Counted from the first letter of the stretch, positions 19,563 to 30,328 are shown. The stretch is 64,000 bases of DNA from Prionace glauca (GCA_037974335.1 CM075761.1:12141543-12205542), one strand, 5' to 3'. A program made the numbers and translations. The notes: generated by a model from the letters alone, not told the origin.

Positions 19563-20410
19563 GTGTAGTTGGCCCACCCCCTAGGGATTATATTTGATTT
19601 GGGCTTATCCTGATCATAAGATATTTCATTCCCAGTATGATTCAAGTGACCCACTCGGACGCTTTTATCAAACAAAGTTTATTTAAGAAAGAAAAGTTAA
19701 AATATAACAAATAGAAGGAGCTTAGCTGTCACCAGTTATAAGACTTAAACATCACACTGTATAATATTAACAGCTATCGATCTTTGTTGCTCCAATTTGA
19801 AGATATCTCCCATGTAACATTCCTCGGAATTGTTTAACCCAAAAACACGTTTCCTCTCGAGATACTGGATTTCCAGCCATTAATCCCAAACGACAGAAAT
19901 CCAAACAACACTTTTCGGAGAAGTAAAAAGGCCCAAGATAGCAAAATAATTAAATAAATCTAGTCTCATCAGCTTTGAGATTTCAGATCTGAGGGACAGA
20001 AGAGGATAACTCTCTCTCTTTTCTCTCTCTCTGCAGCTTCCAGAGTAGCAACACTCAGAAAGAGAATCTACAACACGAGAGAGGAATGCAGACTGACACT
20101 GTTCTGTCTCAAGTTCAAGGAATATCTGGAAATAATAACTAAATTGGAATTCTCTGTGAACGGTTCGTTGTTCACGGTCATATGTCCTGACCTGTTAACC
20201 AATGTCTGCTCTGCAAATCAAAGGGAGCACTGACAGATTGCTGCATTAGCTCAGATTGAAAAAGACACAGTACCAATTTTGATGTCTCCATAACAATGGA
20301 GGATGCCGTTGTAGACAAAAGTTTCCATAAGATGCCAGGGGACTGCTGGAGACATCCTGCAGATCAAGAAGATTAAAATACATTTGTTTAAGGCACGGTA
20401 TTGTATCAGT
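19563..20410. mobile_element. Possible solo LTR-like fossil
   Basis: It shares an internal block (ttttatcaaacaaagtttat) and an end block (tttaaggcacggtattgt) with 40190-41190, and the end block with 60494-60590. Size (about 850 bases), TG-like start and lack of coding sequence suggest a solo LTR or non-autonomous fossil. No internal viral genes are seen. Confidence 0.35.
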
Positions 20411-22149
20411 GGCTTAGGTCAAGAAAATTCGGATGGGTGAGGTCGGGAGTGGCGCCCGGCAGTTTGGATATGGTGTTGCTCGATAATGGAGTCTGTGGAT
20501 TTAGATGTGACGTGTTGATAATTCTTCAAACAAAGCAAAAGAGGGATCTATAACTCTTAACTTCAAATAACTGCTGAGACCAGGGCTAAAATGAAACTGT
20601 CAAAATAGAAATTGATATATTGTCTTTTGGGAACTGGATAGCTTTATGGATGCGAGCGGAGCGGATGGATTAAAAATATTGTTCCAGCTTGGCGGAAATT
20701 AACTCACTGAATGGTCTCCTACTGTTTGCATGCATAGGGGGGAAAAAGTAATTTTAATCGCTGAAAAGAGAGAAATAAGTCTCGTGTCCATGCTGTGATA
20801 GAGAGGATGTGGAACAGAAGTACCGATTCAAACAGCCAACAGATGTGAGACAGTTTCTTCCTCTGTTGCACATGGGTAAGGTTCTCAGATTCCATTCCAT
20901 AAAATCCACTGAGTGATGTTATCCAAAGCGAACATGGATTGGAAATAATTTTGCCTCAGCAATAAATGTGTTCATTACCCCCGCACAACAAGTACAGGAA
21001 TGCTCTCACTCTGCATTTTTAACTAATCCAGCGAGAATCCCCAAGGAATTACTCAACTGCCTTGTCAGCTCTTTACCCATTTCCAAACACACACACATTC
21101 ACTGCAAAAAATGCTTTTGTTAATGAGCTGAAGAGCCACCGGAAACGCGTTTGAGTTGAACCTAAATGAAATCTGGAATCATGCAGCTTACATTCCAAAC
21201 CTGTTTCAATAAATTGGCAACTCGGATACAGATACATTTTGACTTGTTTATTGCATATTTACCGTAGACAATACAAAATGGAATTGAAAAAGAACAATAT
21301 AAGGATTTAGAAGAATGAAGGGGTGAAATTGTGCTGCAGGCAATATTCCATTGTAGAATGGTGGACATTTTCCGTTTGGGCGCCATCACAGCATTGTTCT
21401 ACCAATCTAGTTGGACCTTTAAAATTTACCGTGGAACAAACGGAATGTTTCTTTACTAGATAGAGAGGAAACACACTCTTCTCTCGGTCTCTTTCCCTTT
21501 CTTTCCCCTCGAGTTATCGTGTTGGAGTCTCACCGAAGGCCAGACGAGCATAAGCAGTCTGTGGATGAAAAGTGATCTGTCAATGTACTCCACACCATTA
21601 TTATAGGGATAGGTGTGGCCATTCAGCCCCTCACTTTATTCAACAAGAATAAGGCTGACATGTATTTTTACTCATATCCTCCCACCATTTCCGAATATTT
21701 TTTAATATTCTCCCGAATATAAATCTATCCATCTCAGTTTTGCAATTTCCAACTGTTAACTGGCCTGATCAGCTTTTGTTCTACCCGGGGAGAGTGTTCC
21801 AAAATTTGACTCCCATTGTGTGAAAAATCAACTTCCTAAATGGACGTGGTGGCTTCTAAGTTAATGTTCTGCTTCCTTGGCGGGACATCCCTGGTGGTCC
21901 CCTGCTCCCCACTCCTCCCCCCAACCCCCATCCACGGCTGCATCCTCCAGTGCCACCGACGTAAAAAAAAATCCTTCACGAGTTCCCCACCGGCCAAGTG
22001 GTGCAATGGACCGGATCCAAAGTTCAACAATGGGCCGCATCCTATTTCTGTGGAGGTGGGGGGAGGCGGGGGCGGTCGGGAAGATGGACAGGGGTGCGTT
22101 TCTTATGACGGGACAGGAAAACCGCGCCACTGGGATGGGCTGGAGAATT
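20411..22149. other. Long stretch without recognised gene
   Basis: I see no Ig exon or transposon. 21058-21165 has a diverged match at 57218-57320. Open frames at 21836-22169 overlap on several strands, are GC/GGT-rich and look compositional. Any cytoplasmic exons of gene B would be expected in this region on the minus strand, but I could not find them. Confidence 0.45.
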
Positions 22150-22250
22150 CGGCCAATGGTTTAAATTAGTCTGAAAGGGTAACCCAAGGGCTCGGCACAA
22201 CATAGTGGGTCGAAGGGCCTGTACTGTGCTGTACTGTTCTATGTTCTATT
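22150..22250 (+). mobile_element. CR1 3-prime tail fragment
   Basis: ggcacaacatagtgggtcga, agggcctgtactgtgctgta and a TTCTATG pair mark the extreme 3-prime end of a CR1-c/c2-type LINE. Confidence 0.6.
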
Positions 22251-22571
22251 CCCGTCTCCACAGATGCTGCCAGAGTTGCAGATGTTTTTTTTTCTGGAGC
22301 CGTGTACTCACTACGAACTTTGAACCTTGGGTGAAATGGAAAGGAAAAATAACCACCCATTGCGGAAAATAAAACGCACCTCTTCATTCCGTACGTGTGA
22401 TTTGGACGCTGCCAAGGCCTCGTCACTCCTTGCATTGCCTATTTAGAAGAGAAAAAAAAATCGGGCTTAATGGCCATATTTCACACATTTCGTCCACAGT
22501 GTCAATATTTCAGTGATAAATGGGTGCATTGAGAATGCCGCGGGGTTGGAGAGTCTCCCAACAATCGCTAC

Positions 22572-22652
22572 CTCTCTGCCGATTCCTGCAGCTCCATCTC
22601 CCAGCCACACAGGCCAATCCCAGAAGGAGCAGCGTCACGGCCAACACCCCCC
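22572..22652 (-). CDS. Candidate transmembrane exon of gene B
   Basis: On the minus strand, acceptor tctcactttcag precedes 81 bases in phase 1-1, ending at donor GTAGCG. Translation gives GG, then VLAVTLLLLGLACVAG, then basic RWSCRNRQRG. This is the layout of gene A exon 4 (short stalk, uncharged membrane helix, basic stop-transfer). It lies 4.8 kb after the gene B C1 exon in the same orientation, with the matching phase. If the donor is not used, the frame continues about 20 codons to a stop. The donor is weak and the helix is on the short side. Confidence 0.45.
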
Positions 22653-22659
22653 CTGAAAG

Positions 22660-23195
22660 TGAGACAATGCACGAGGGATTTAGCGGAAGATCTGAAAAAG
22701 AAAAAAAAAATCACTTTCACCTCCAATTGGAATTATGGAAATCATGGGCCAGTGAACAATTTGATCAAAGTTGCCTGTATTTCCCTGAAAATGATCATTG
22801 GTTTTGCCGTCATGTGATGGAGTAGAGAAGTTGCTGAACATTTTTTCTACAGGACACAGGAGAGAGAATAAAAGACATAGACTGAATGCCATTGAGAGAG
22901 AGCAAAAACCGAAAACGAGAGAGAGAGATTGTTATATTTGAAAGGAGAAATTCCGAGATAAAAGAGAGCGATAGAGCAAGTACATAATACAGAATTGTTT
23001 CACTTGGATATTCATAATGCGGCAGGTAGAAGGAACAAGCTGAGAGCACGTATATATAAAAAGTGAATACCCGACGTAAGAATCATTGAGACAGATAGCT
23101 GGCTATTTAAATGGAGCACCGATTAACTGGACGAAATCTGGCAAGATTGAGAATATTACAGATATCAATAGACAGAGACCGAGAGAAAAAATAAT
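22660..23195. other. No recognised gene
   Basis: AG-rich, with several gagagaga runs. Nothing coding seen. Confidence 0.45.
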
Positions 23196-23202
23196 AGCTG
23201 GT

Positions 23203-23285
23203 GATAGAACAAAGAACAATGGACAACACAGCACGGGAAACAGGTCCTTCGGCCCAACGAGCCCGCGCCGCCATTACAACATTGT
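23203..23285 (-). mobile_element. SINE/CR1-e tail fragment
   Basis: Reverse-strand tail: agaacaaagaacaa, cacgggaaacaggtccttcg, cccaacgagcccgcgccgcc. Confidence 0.7.
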
Positions 23286-23364
23286 GAGTCTCCTCTCCAC
23301 CCATGACCCTTCTCTACGCTTATAGATAGAGAGATACGAGAGAACGGGTTTGACACATAACTGC

Positions 23365-23425
23365 CCTGTATCTAGTAGGGATAGGCAATGAATGCTGGTC
23401 AGCCATCGAAGCCCATGTCTTAACT
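23365..23425 (+). mobile_element. SINE-3 fragment
   Basis: Short match to the SINE-3 body (aggcaatgaatgctggtcag). Confidence 0.35.
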
Positions 23426-23606
23426 GTGATAGTTCGAAGTAGAGACGAAAGCTCGAGTCAATCATCGCATGTAGGAATGATGTGATAACGTTATACGATG
23501 GAAATGTAATCACACATTTCATTTCAACCCACGGCGACACGGGCCACTGACTCCCAAAACTATTCAAGATGTCGCTGGGGCATGGCTGTTTCTTGCCAGT
23601 TAAGAC

Positions 23607-24672
23607 GATAAGAACATAAGAAATAGGAGCAGGAATAGGCCATCTAGCCCCTCGAGCCTGCCCCGCCATTCAATAAGATCATGGCTGACCTGTCGTGGCT
23701 CAGTTCCACCTTCCCGCCCTCTCCCCATAACCCTTAATACCCTCTCTTATCAAGAACCCATCAACCCGCTTCTTAAAAATATTTAGCGAGGCAGCCTCCA
23801 CCACTTCAACGGGCAGAGAATTCCAGAGATTCACCACCCTCTGAGTGAAGAAGTTCCTCCTCAACTCCGTTCTAAACCGCCTCCCCTTTATCTTGAGGCT
23901 GTGCCCCCTAGTCCTACTGCCTTTTTTGAGCGGGAAGAGTCTCTCCACCTCTATCCTATCCATCCCATTCACCATCTTATACGTCTCAATGAGATCTCCC
24001 CTCATTCTTCTAAACTCTAACGAGTACAAGCCTAGTACTCGGGGCGGCACGGTAGCACAGTGGTTAGCACTGCTGCTTCACAGCTCCAGGGTCCTGGGTT
24101 CGATTCCCGGCTCGGGTCACTGCCTGTATGGAGTTTGCACATTCTCCTCGTGTCTGCGTGGGTTTTCTCCGGGTGCTCCGGTTTCCTTCCACAGTCCAAA
24201 GATGTGCGGGTTAGGTTCATTGGCTATGCTAAAATTGCCCCTTAGTGTCCTGGGATGTGTAGGTTAGAGGGATTAGAAGGTAAATGTGTAGGGATATGGG
24301 GGTAGGGTCTGGCTGGGATTGTGTTCGGTGCAGACTCGATGGGCCGAACGGCCTGTTTCTGCACTGTAGGGTTCTTCTTCTTCTAGTTTATTCAGCCTCT
24401 CCTCATAGCTCAATCCCCTCAACTCCGGTATCAGCCTAGTAAACCTCCTCTGCACTCCCTCCAGGGCTAAAATATCCTTGCGCAGGTGCGGCGCCCAAAA
24501 CTGCACACAGTACTCCAGCTGCGGCCTCACCAATGCCCGAAACAGCTGCAGCAAGACCTCCCTACTTTTATATTCAATCCCCCTCGCTATGAAGGCCAGC
24601 ATCCCATTCGCCTTCCTGACCACCTGCTGCACCTGCAAGCTGGGTTTTTGCGACTCATGCACAAGGACCCCG
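23607..24672 (-). mobile_element. CR1-b LINE interrupted by a SINE
   Basis: 3-prime end at 23607 (ataagaacataagaaatagg). ORF2 C-terminus GLYSLEFRRMRGDLIETYK, FFTQRVVNLWNSLPVEVVEA and IKGYGERAGRW up to 24034, then a SINE-1, then the rest ([37 protein letters not shown]) to 24672. Confidence 0.9.
24036..24382 (+). mobile_element. SINE-1 inserted in CR1-b
   Basis: Full-length SINE-1 (gcacagtggttagcactgct, gggttcgattcccggctcgg, ctgcactgtagggttcttct). The interrupted LINE resumes with the duplicated bases CTAGT, consistent with a short target-site duplication. Confidence 0.9.
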
Positions 24673-24889
24673 AGTTATCGCCAGTATATCCATTAAGTTA
24701 ATGACTTTTGTGCTATTCTTATAAAACTTAATTCTAATTCTCTTATACTTCCGCGTAATCTTCATTTCCCACTGTAGTATTCTACCCTGCGGTAGTATTA
24801 CATGATGCAGCTGTCCCTTTCTTTCTCCCACATGTACTATGTAAATGATATGTTCTGCCCGTGTACCGCGCAAGAAGCAAAACCTTTCA

Positions 24890-25325
24890 CTCTATCCCAA
24901 TATATGTGAGTATAATAAATCAAATCTAAGAACTCTATGAACGGCATGCTTTTTTGTGTGTGTGGGGAATTGTACTTTTCAATGTATCCCAATAAATGTG
25001 ACAATAACAAAATCAAATTAAATCAAGTCTGTGTACCCCATGATGATGTGTTTTTTTTCGAGATGAAATAATGCTTTTCACTGTATCTGAAGACATGACA
25101 ATAATAGATCAAATCTGTGTACTCTAAGAGCGTTATGTTTGGTCTAGACAGTGCAAGAAAATGTGTTTTTCGCTGCATCCCAAATACATATGACAATAAT
25201 CAAAGTAAATCAAATCTATGTACTCAATCAATGGAATGCTTTGTCTTTGTAATATGCATAGATCAAAACTTTTCACTGTACCCCATTAGATGTGAGAATA
25301 ATAAATCAAACCATATCAGAACGGT
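24890..25325. repeat. Degenerate tandem repeat, about 80-100 bp unit
   Basis: About five units, each containing a version of tttcactgtatcccaat, a tgacaataataaatcaaatc block, and tgtactctatgaacgg. Units are diverged and of unequal length. AT-rich minisatellite-like array. Confidence 0.7.
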
Positions 25326-25334
25326 GGAGCCCAA

Positions 25335-26023
25335 ACACATAGAATCTAGAACCCTCCAGTGAGGAAAGAGGCCCTTCGACCCATCAAGTCTGCACTGACC
25401 ATAATCCCACCCAGGCCATACCCCCATATCCCGACACATTTACCCGCTAATCCCTCTAACCTACACATCCCAGGACACTAAGTGGCAATTTTAGCAAGGC
25501 CAATCAACCAAACCATACAAAATGATCAGAGGGTTAGATAGGGTGGATAGTGGGAGCATTTTCCCTCGGATGGTGATCGCTAACACGAGGGAACATAGAT
25601 TTAAATTGAGTGGTGGTAATTATAGGACGGGTGTCAGAGGTAGATTCTTTACTCAGAGGGTAGTAAGGGCGTGGAATGCTCTGCCTGCAGCAGTTGTCGA
25701 CTCGCCAACTTTAAGGGCGTTCAAATGGGCAGTGGAGAGGCATATGGATAACATAATATTTTAGGTTAAAGGGTCCTTAGACTGTCTCCACTGGTCGGTG
25801 CAACACCGAGGGCCGAAGGGCCTGTATTGCGCTGTAATGTTCTATGTTCTAACCCGCACATCTTTGGACGGTGGGAGGAAACCGGAGCACCCGGAGGAAA
25901 CCTGCACAGACACGAGGAGAATGTACGAACTCCAAACAGACAGTGACCTGAGCCGGGGATCGAACCCAGGTCCCTGGAGCTGTAAAGCAGCAGTGCTAAC
26001 CCACTGTGCTATCCTGCCGCCCC
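25335..26023 (-). mobile_element. SINE-1 split by a CR1-c2 fragment
   Basis: The tail half is at 25335-25500 (ccatcaagtctgcactgacc to gccaatcaacc) and the head half at 25852-26023 (cccgcacatctttgg to ctgtgctatcctgccgcccc). The order and orientation show a single SINE opened by an insertion. Confidence 0.85.
25505..25850 (+). mobile_element. CR1-c2 3-prime fragment inside a SINE-1
   Basis: An open frame ([48 protein letters not shown]) and a tail ending in TTCTATG. Confidence 0.9.
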
Positions 26024-26284
26024 ATGGAAATGGGAGCCGGGAGAAGCCAGTGCACTTTTCGATTCTTCTCCGGCATTTTATAACAAAATGGCGAATTTAA
26101 CGTTACCTTCCGGTGATTTCCCTATATCTCTACATCCATCTGTGCCAGAAATAACTCTCTCAGTCCTGAACATGAACAGCTCTCTGGTAGAGGGCAGATT
26201 AAATTTTCAGCCGACTGAACTCTAACCGAATGAGAGATCTGAGACAGTCAAAGTTGTTTTGGATTTACGTGGAAACACATGGGA

Positions 26285-26905
26285 GAAGAGACACAGAACA
26301 AAAAACAGCACGGGAAACAGGCCCTTCGGCCCAACGAGCCCGCGCCGCCGTCCCATGGTCAGTGACCTATTCATGACTCTAGTCTATGCCTAATGTGTGA
26401 GGATCAGGGAGGTCCAATATAGGGACAATTTGTTACCCAATCAATCAGCCTAAAAGCACATTTTTGGGATGTGGGAGGAAACCGGAGCACCCGGAGGAAA
26501 CCCACGCAACCACGGGGAGAACGCGCAAACTCCCACGGACACAGGCCCAACTCCATGTGTCCGCACAGTAACAGAGATAGTCTCTGAGCTGCCATGATGC
26601 CCTCGAGATGGTAAGTGCCTGTGGATAAAAATTTCATTATTAAAGACTCTATACCCCTGAGACTAAACTGACCCCAAGCCTACAATGTTTAGTAAGGCCT
26701 GCTATATCCCCCTATATGTAAACTGCTCATGTGGCTGTCCAAGTGACTCTTGAACAACCCTAGCGTGCCTGCTTCCACCACCTCACTCGGCAGTGCATTC
26801 CACATCCCCACTACCCTTTGTGTGAAAAACTGCCCTCTAACATTAGTCTTATATCTAGCCCCCCTCACCCTGAGCCCGTGACCCCTCGTTCTATCCATTT
26901 CATGT
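26285..26905 (-). mobile_element. CR1-e LINE 3-prime end with SINE-like UTR
   Basis: Tail at 26285-26350, SINE-like UTR (DLGLCPWEFARSPRGCVGFL-type shadow frame), then C-terminus [20 protein letters not shown] at about 26800, truncated at 26905. Confidence 0.85.
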
Positions 26906-26939
26906 TATAAAATTAGACAGCTCTGCGTAAATCCTATGG

Positions 26940-27355
26940 AGATCCTATGAGGAGAGATTGAGAGATTTGGGGTTGTTTTCGCTGGAAAGAAGACGGCTAA
27001 GAGGGGATCTCATTGAAACATATAAGATGATTAGAGGTTTAGACAGGGTAGATAGTGATAGCCTTTTTCCTAGGATGGAGAAAGCTAACACGAGGGGGCA
27101 CGATTTTAAATTAAGGGGGGGTAGTTATAGGACAGATGTCAGGGGTAGGTTCTTTACCCAGAGGGTAGTGAGGGACTGGAATGCCCTGCCAGCTGCAGTT
27201 GTAAATGCACCTAGTTTGGGGGCGTTTAAAAGATCTGTGGATAGGTTTATGGATGAAAAGGGATTGGTTTAGGCTAGTGGGTCATTGTTTTGTAATTGGT
27301 CGGCGCAACATCGTGGGCCGAAGGGCCTGTTCTGCGCTGTAATGTTCTATGTTCT
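26940..27355 (+). mobile_element. CR1-c LINE 3-prime end
   Basis: An open C-terminal frame to FMDEKGLV (27272), a UTR, and two TTCTATG repeats. It lies in the gene B intron after the C1 exon, in the opposite orientation to gene B. Confidence 0.9.
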
Positions 27356-27417
27356 ATGTTAAAGTCTGAAATTAGCATTACATATATGTATTTTAAGAGG
27401 TCATTGTGAATAGTTAC

Positions 27418-27723
27418 CTCTCTGAGATGAGACACTGTCACTGAGAACACGTTGACTGGAGTTGACCTGAACGGCGCAAGTACAGCGAGCGCCGCTTCTC
27501 CAAGTTTCCGCCGGGAGACTGATGGAACTGCTGATGGTGTAGGTGCCATCCGGTTCTATTGCCCCCGAATCGGTCAGTCCCCCGGTATCCAGTCCGGAAA
27601 CCTTCCAGCGGACGGAAATGGAATCGGGAGACATTCCTCTGACCAAACATAACAAGGGGACCCTTTCCATGGCGGGAATCCAATGCAGCGGCGGGGTGAG
27701 GAGGAATATGGTGGGGGAATCCG
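27418..27723 (-). CDS. Gene B exon 3: C1-set domain
   Basis: Acceptor ggatttag precedes 27723; donor GTAACT follows 27418; 306 bases, phase 1-1. Landmarks: ADSPTIFLLTPP (A strand), VPLLCLVRGM (B strand with Cys), VRWKVSG (C strand with Trp), YTISSSISLPAETW (D-E strands) and CTCAVQV (F strand with Cys). It aligns by motif spacing with the gene A C1 exon ([21 protein letters not shown]), supporting common descent. Confidence 0.85.
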
Positions 27724-29181
27724 CTAAATCCGGCAAAATAGAGAGAGCCCATTAACAGATAGAACAGGACGCGTTTTAATTGTTCTTGAAATGTCCACTT
27801 CAATGGAAGAATTATAAAATTTACCTGTAACCACTAACTTGGATCCTTTTCCGAATACCAGTAATCTATTTTCTTGCTCGCGGATTGCACAGTAATAGAT
27901 CCCAGAATCATTTCTCCGGGTATCCGTAATCAGCAGTGAATAAATAGTCACTTTTTTCTGACTTGCCAAGGTCTTGTATTCCTCGAGGTACTTGTCATTT
28001 CTGGGAACCAATTTTATTTGGTTACGCTCCAATTGCATGTACCAATAGACTGTAGGATCTCCTGAACCCTGGATACGGCAGCTCAGCTTAACACGGCTCC
28101 CCTCTGGAAGTGTCTGAACCGGTGGAGACTGGGACAAGGTAGAATGAGACACTGTGACTGAGAAGGGGAGAGAGAAAGAACAAGAGTCATCACAAGTTGT
28201 CCTGCCTGAAATCAGCCCGGGTCAAACAAATGCCAATAAAGGGGCAAATCGAGAAACAACGACAAAAAATACGAGGTGCCCAGCTGAGGAACACTTAAAA
28301 TCGCGCTGATTATTGTGTTGGTTGCGCTGTTTCCTCCAGTGCGCAATCCGAGTGTATTCACCGGAAAATCTAATGTCAACATCGGATTGGACACATGGGA
28401 CCAGTAAGGATTCAATAAATTGAAATACTTCAGAATTCACTGATATTTTGTCTCACCCAACACTTGCTGATTTTTTTTCTCTCCGCTAACTTTGGGCGCT
28501 AGACATTTCTTCAAGTGTTTATAATGTCAGTTAACTGACCACAACACCCACCCCGCTCCCCAATGGTGTAAATGAAACCAACTCATTTATTTTATGACAA
28601 TTCGTCTTAATTTCCATTCAATTCACTGATAGATACATTCCAAGTTTCCACTGTGTTGCAGAGTTAGTGTCAACCTACTTTCGACACTAATAGATAAACT
28701 TAAAACTTTAATACATCTGTTGTAAAGTAAATCTTGCATGCTGAGTTTCATCTCACAGTTCTGTATATCTGGGAGGGAGACCATTCGGGCCTTCTTGTCA
28801 GTGTTGGAGCTTTGAAAGACTTTTCCAATTGGTCACTCGCCCTCCTCTTTCCCACGAATATCACAGCTAATCCTGGCCCCTCATTTTTCCAATTACCCCC
28901 TTTTGAAAGTTTCTATTGAATCTGCTTCCGCCGCCCTCTCAGGCAGCACCGTCCAGATCATAACAACTCGCTGCATTAAAAAAACACGTTCGGTCCCCCC
29001 TCCTTACAATTACCCATCATCTCCCACCTGATTTTTTTTCTGCGGTTACTGCCCAAACTGACATTGGAAACTGCTCATTGTTAATTAGCCAATGTAAATT
29101 CTTCTCCACTTTATCTGAATATAATGAGGATATCTCACCCTGGAAGAGATGGAACAATGCACAGATACCGAGGAAACTCAT
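27418..29181 (-). CDS. Gene B: second VJ-C1 receptor gene (signal, V, C1 exons)
   Basis: Minus-strand exons 29181-29139, 28157-27825 and 27723-27418 join in phase 1 throughout. Together they encode a leader, a V-set domain with an intact J-like strand, and a C1-set domain: the same architecture as gene A but clearly diverged in sequence. All canonical cysteines and tryptophans are present and the frames are open, so the gene looks functional at the protein level. A candidate transmembrane exon lies at 22652-22572; without it the product would end by read-through into the intron or be secreted. The V-C1 intron is only 101 bases, against 1.2 kb in gene A, where a LINE has expanded it. The V framework (YWYMQ, DSGIYYCA, FGKGSKLVVT) is T-cell-receptor-like in style. 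I cannot name an orthologue. Confidence 0.78.
27825..28157 (-). CDS. Gene B exon 2: VJ domain
   Basis: Acceptor ccccttctcag precedes 28157; donor GTAAAT follows 27825; 333 bases, phase 1-1. TVSHSTLSQSPPVQTLPEGS, then VKLSC (B strand), VYWYMQLERNQIKLV (C-C-prime), SLLITDTRRNDSGIYYCAIR (E-F) and LLVFGKGSKLVVTG (G strand). The FGKGS motif is a full J-type strand joined directly to V in the germline, with a short CDR3-like loop (AIREQENR). No recombination signal is present between V and J. Confidence 0.88.
28830..29035 (-). mobile_element. Old LINE remnant in gene B intron 1
   Basis: Sequence such as ttctattgaatctgcttccg, cgccctctcaggcagcaccg and gatcataacaactcgctgca is the decayed minus-strand C-terminal coding end of a CR1/L2-like LINE. 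Confidence 0.5.
29139..29181 (-). CDS. Gene B exon 1: signal peptide
   Basis: The ATG at 29181 opens MSFLGICALFHLFQ, then one base before donor GTGAGA, giving phase 1, which matches the V exon. The frame is also open upstream to an earlier ATG at 29223, but the residues there are polar and basic, so the shorter start is the better leader. Confidence 0.7.
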
Positions 29182-29520
29182 TGTCCTTGATCCAGACAGC
29201 GAGACTCTGAGCCCCCGATCCAAATCTCACTGAAAACTCGCTCTTGTTCTCTCTGCGTGAGGGAGGTGTGAAATTTCCGCACGGTGTATATTAATAAATA
29301 CACGGTTGTGGTTGAAAAACTGCACAGAGGCAGACAGCTCGCTGTCGTTTTCCGGTTTACTAACTGTCAAAGTGCTGGTGCACACTCAGCATGTTTTGCA
29401 AAATATCACAGGCATCTACTCAGAACAGTTAGGCCAGACTTGATGAGCAAAGCACGGTTCTTCAAAATCTGGTGAGGTTAAAGAAACAACAGGAACGTTA
29501 CTCTGAATACTTCACAAGGA
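29182..29520 (-). promoter_or_regulatory. 5-prime flank of gene B
   Basis: Repeat-free flank before the gene B leader exon. No TATA box or other element could be identified with confidence. Confidence 0.25.
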
Positions 29521-30328
29521 CAAAGAACAAAGAACAACCCAGCACGGGAAACAGGCCCTTCGGCCCAACGGGCCCGCGCCGCCACATCACCCTACACCTA
29601 TTCTACCCTGCATATCTATGAATGGAACCCTACTCAGTCAGATTCAGGGAAGAAATAGTGTCAATTTGGTAAAAACCGATTAGCCTGAGAGCACATTTTT
29701 GGGGTGTGGGAGGAAACCGGAGCGCCCGGAGGAAACCCACGCAACCACAGGGAGAATGCGCAAACTCCCACAGACACAGGCCCAAATCCATGTGCCTGCA
29801 CAGCCAGCAGTGCTAGTCACTGAACTGTTGCGGCGCCCATCTACCGGTCCAGGATCAAGCACACACACCGACATGAAGTCCTAGGCCACTCTCGGAACTT
29901 CCAAGAGCAGCCCAGGCACGACCCGCCGTGTGAATGCCCCTCGTTTGACACGAGGTGGACCTCCACCTGTGGAATAAAGTCAAAAATATTAATCTTACAG
30001 TCTGCCTTTCCGGTGTCTCCCGAGGTTTAACCCTATTTAATATCCCCTACCATATCCCTCCATTCTCGTTTCACTCATGTGCCTATCTAACTGCATCTTA
30101 AACGAGTCCAATGTTCCTGCCTCGACCACCCTACTCGGTAGGGCGTTCCAGACCCCCACAACTCTCTGCGTAAAGAACCTTCTTCTCACCTCCAAATTAT
30201 ACCTCTCCCCCCTCACCCTTAAATGATGACTTCTCGTGTTCGTATCCAGTCTAGGGAGCAGTCTCTCACTATTAATTCTATCCATTCCCTTCATTATCTT
30301 ATATATTTCTATCATGTCCCCTCTCAAG
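29521..30328 (-). mobile_element. CR1-e LINE with SINE-like 3-prime UTR
   Basis: Inverted relative of 945-1762: tail at 29521-29585, SINE-like UTR to about 29880, linker to 30035, then an open frame 30327-30037 ([40 protein letters not shown]). It is slightly more 5-prime truncated than the 0.9-kb copy. Confidence 0.88.

Noticed and set aside
21836-22169. Four overlapping open frames in a GC-richer patch
   Set aside because: Frames on both strands are open together, which is compositional; no recognisable domain or conserved splice sites.
28130-28160. CACAGTG heptamer next to the gene B V exon, considered as a recombination signal
   Set aside because: It lies at the acceptor (5-prime) side with no spaced nonamer, and V and J are already fused in the exon.
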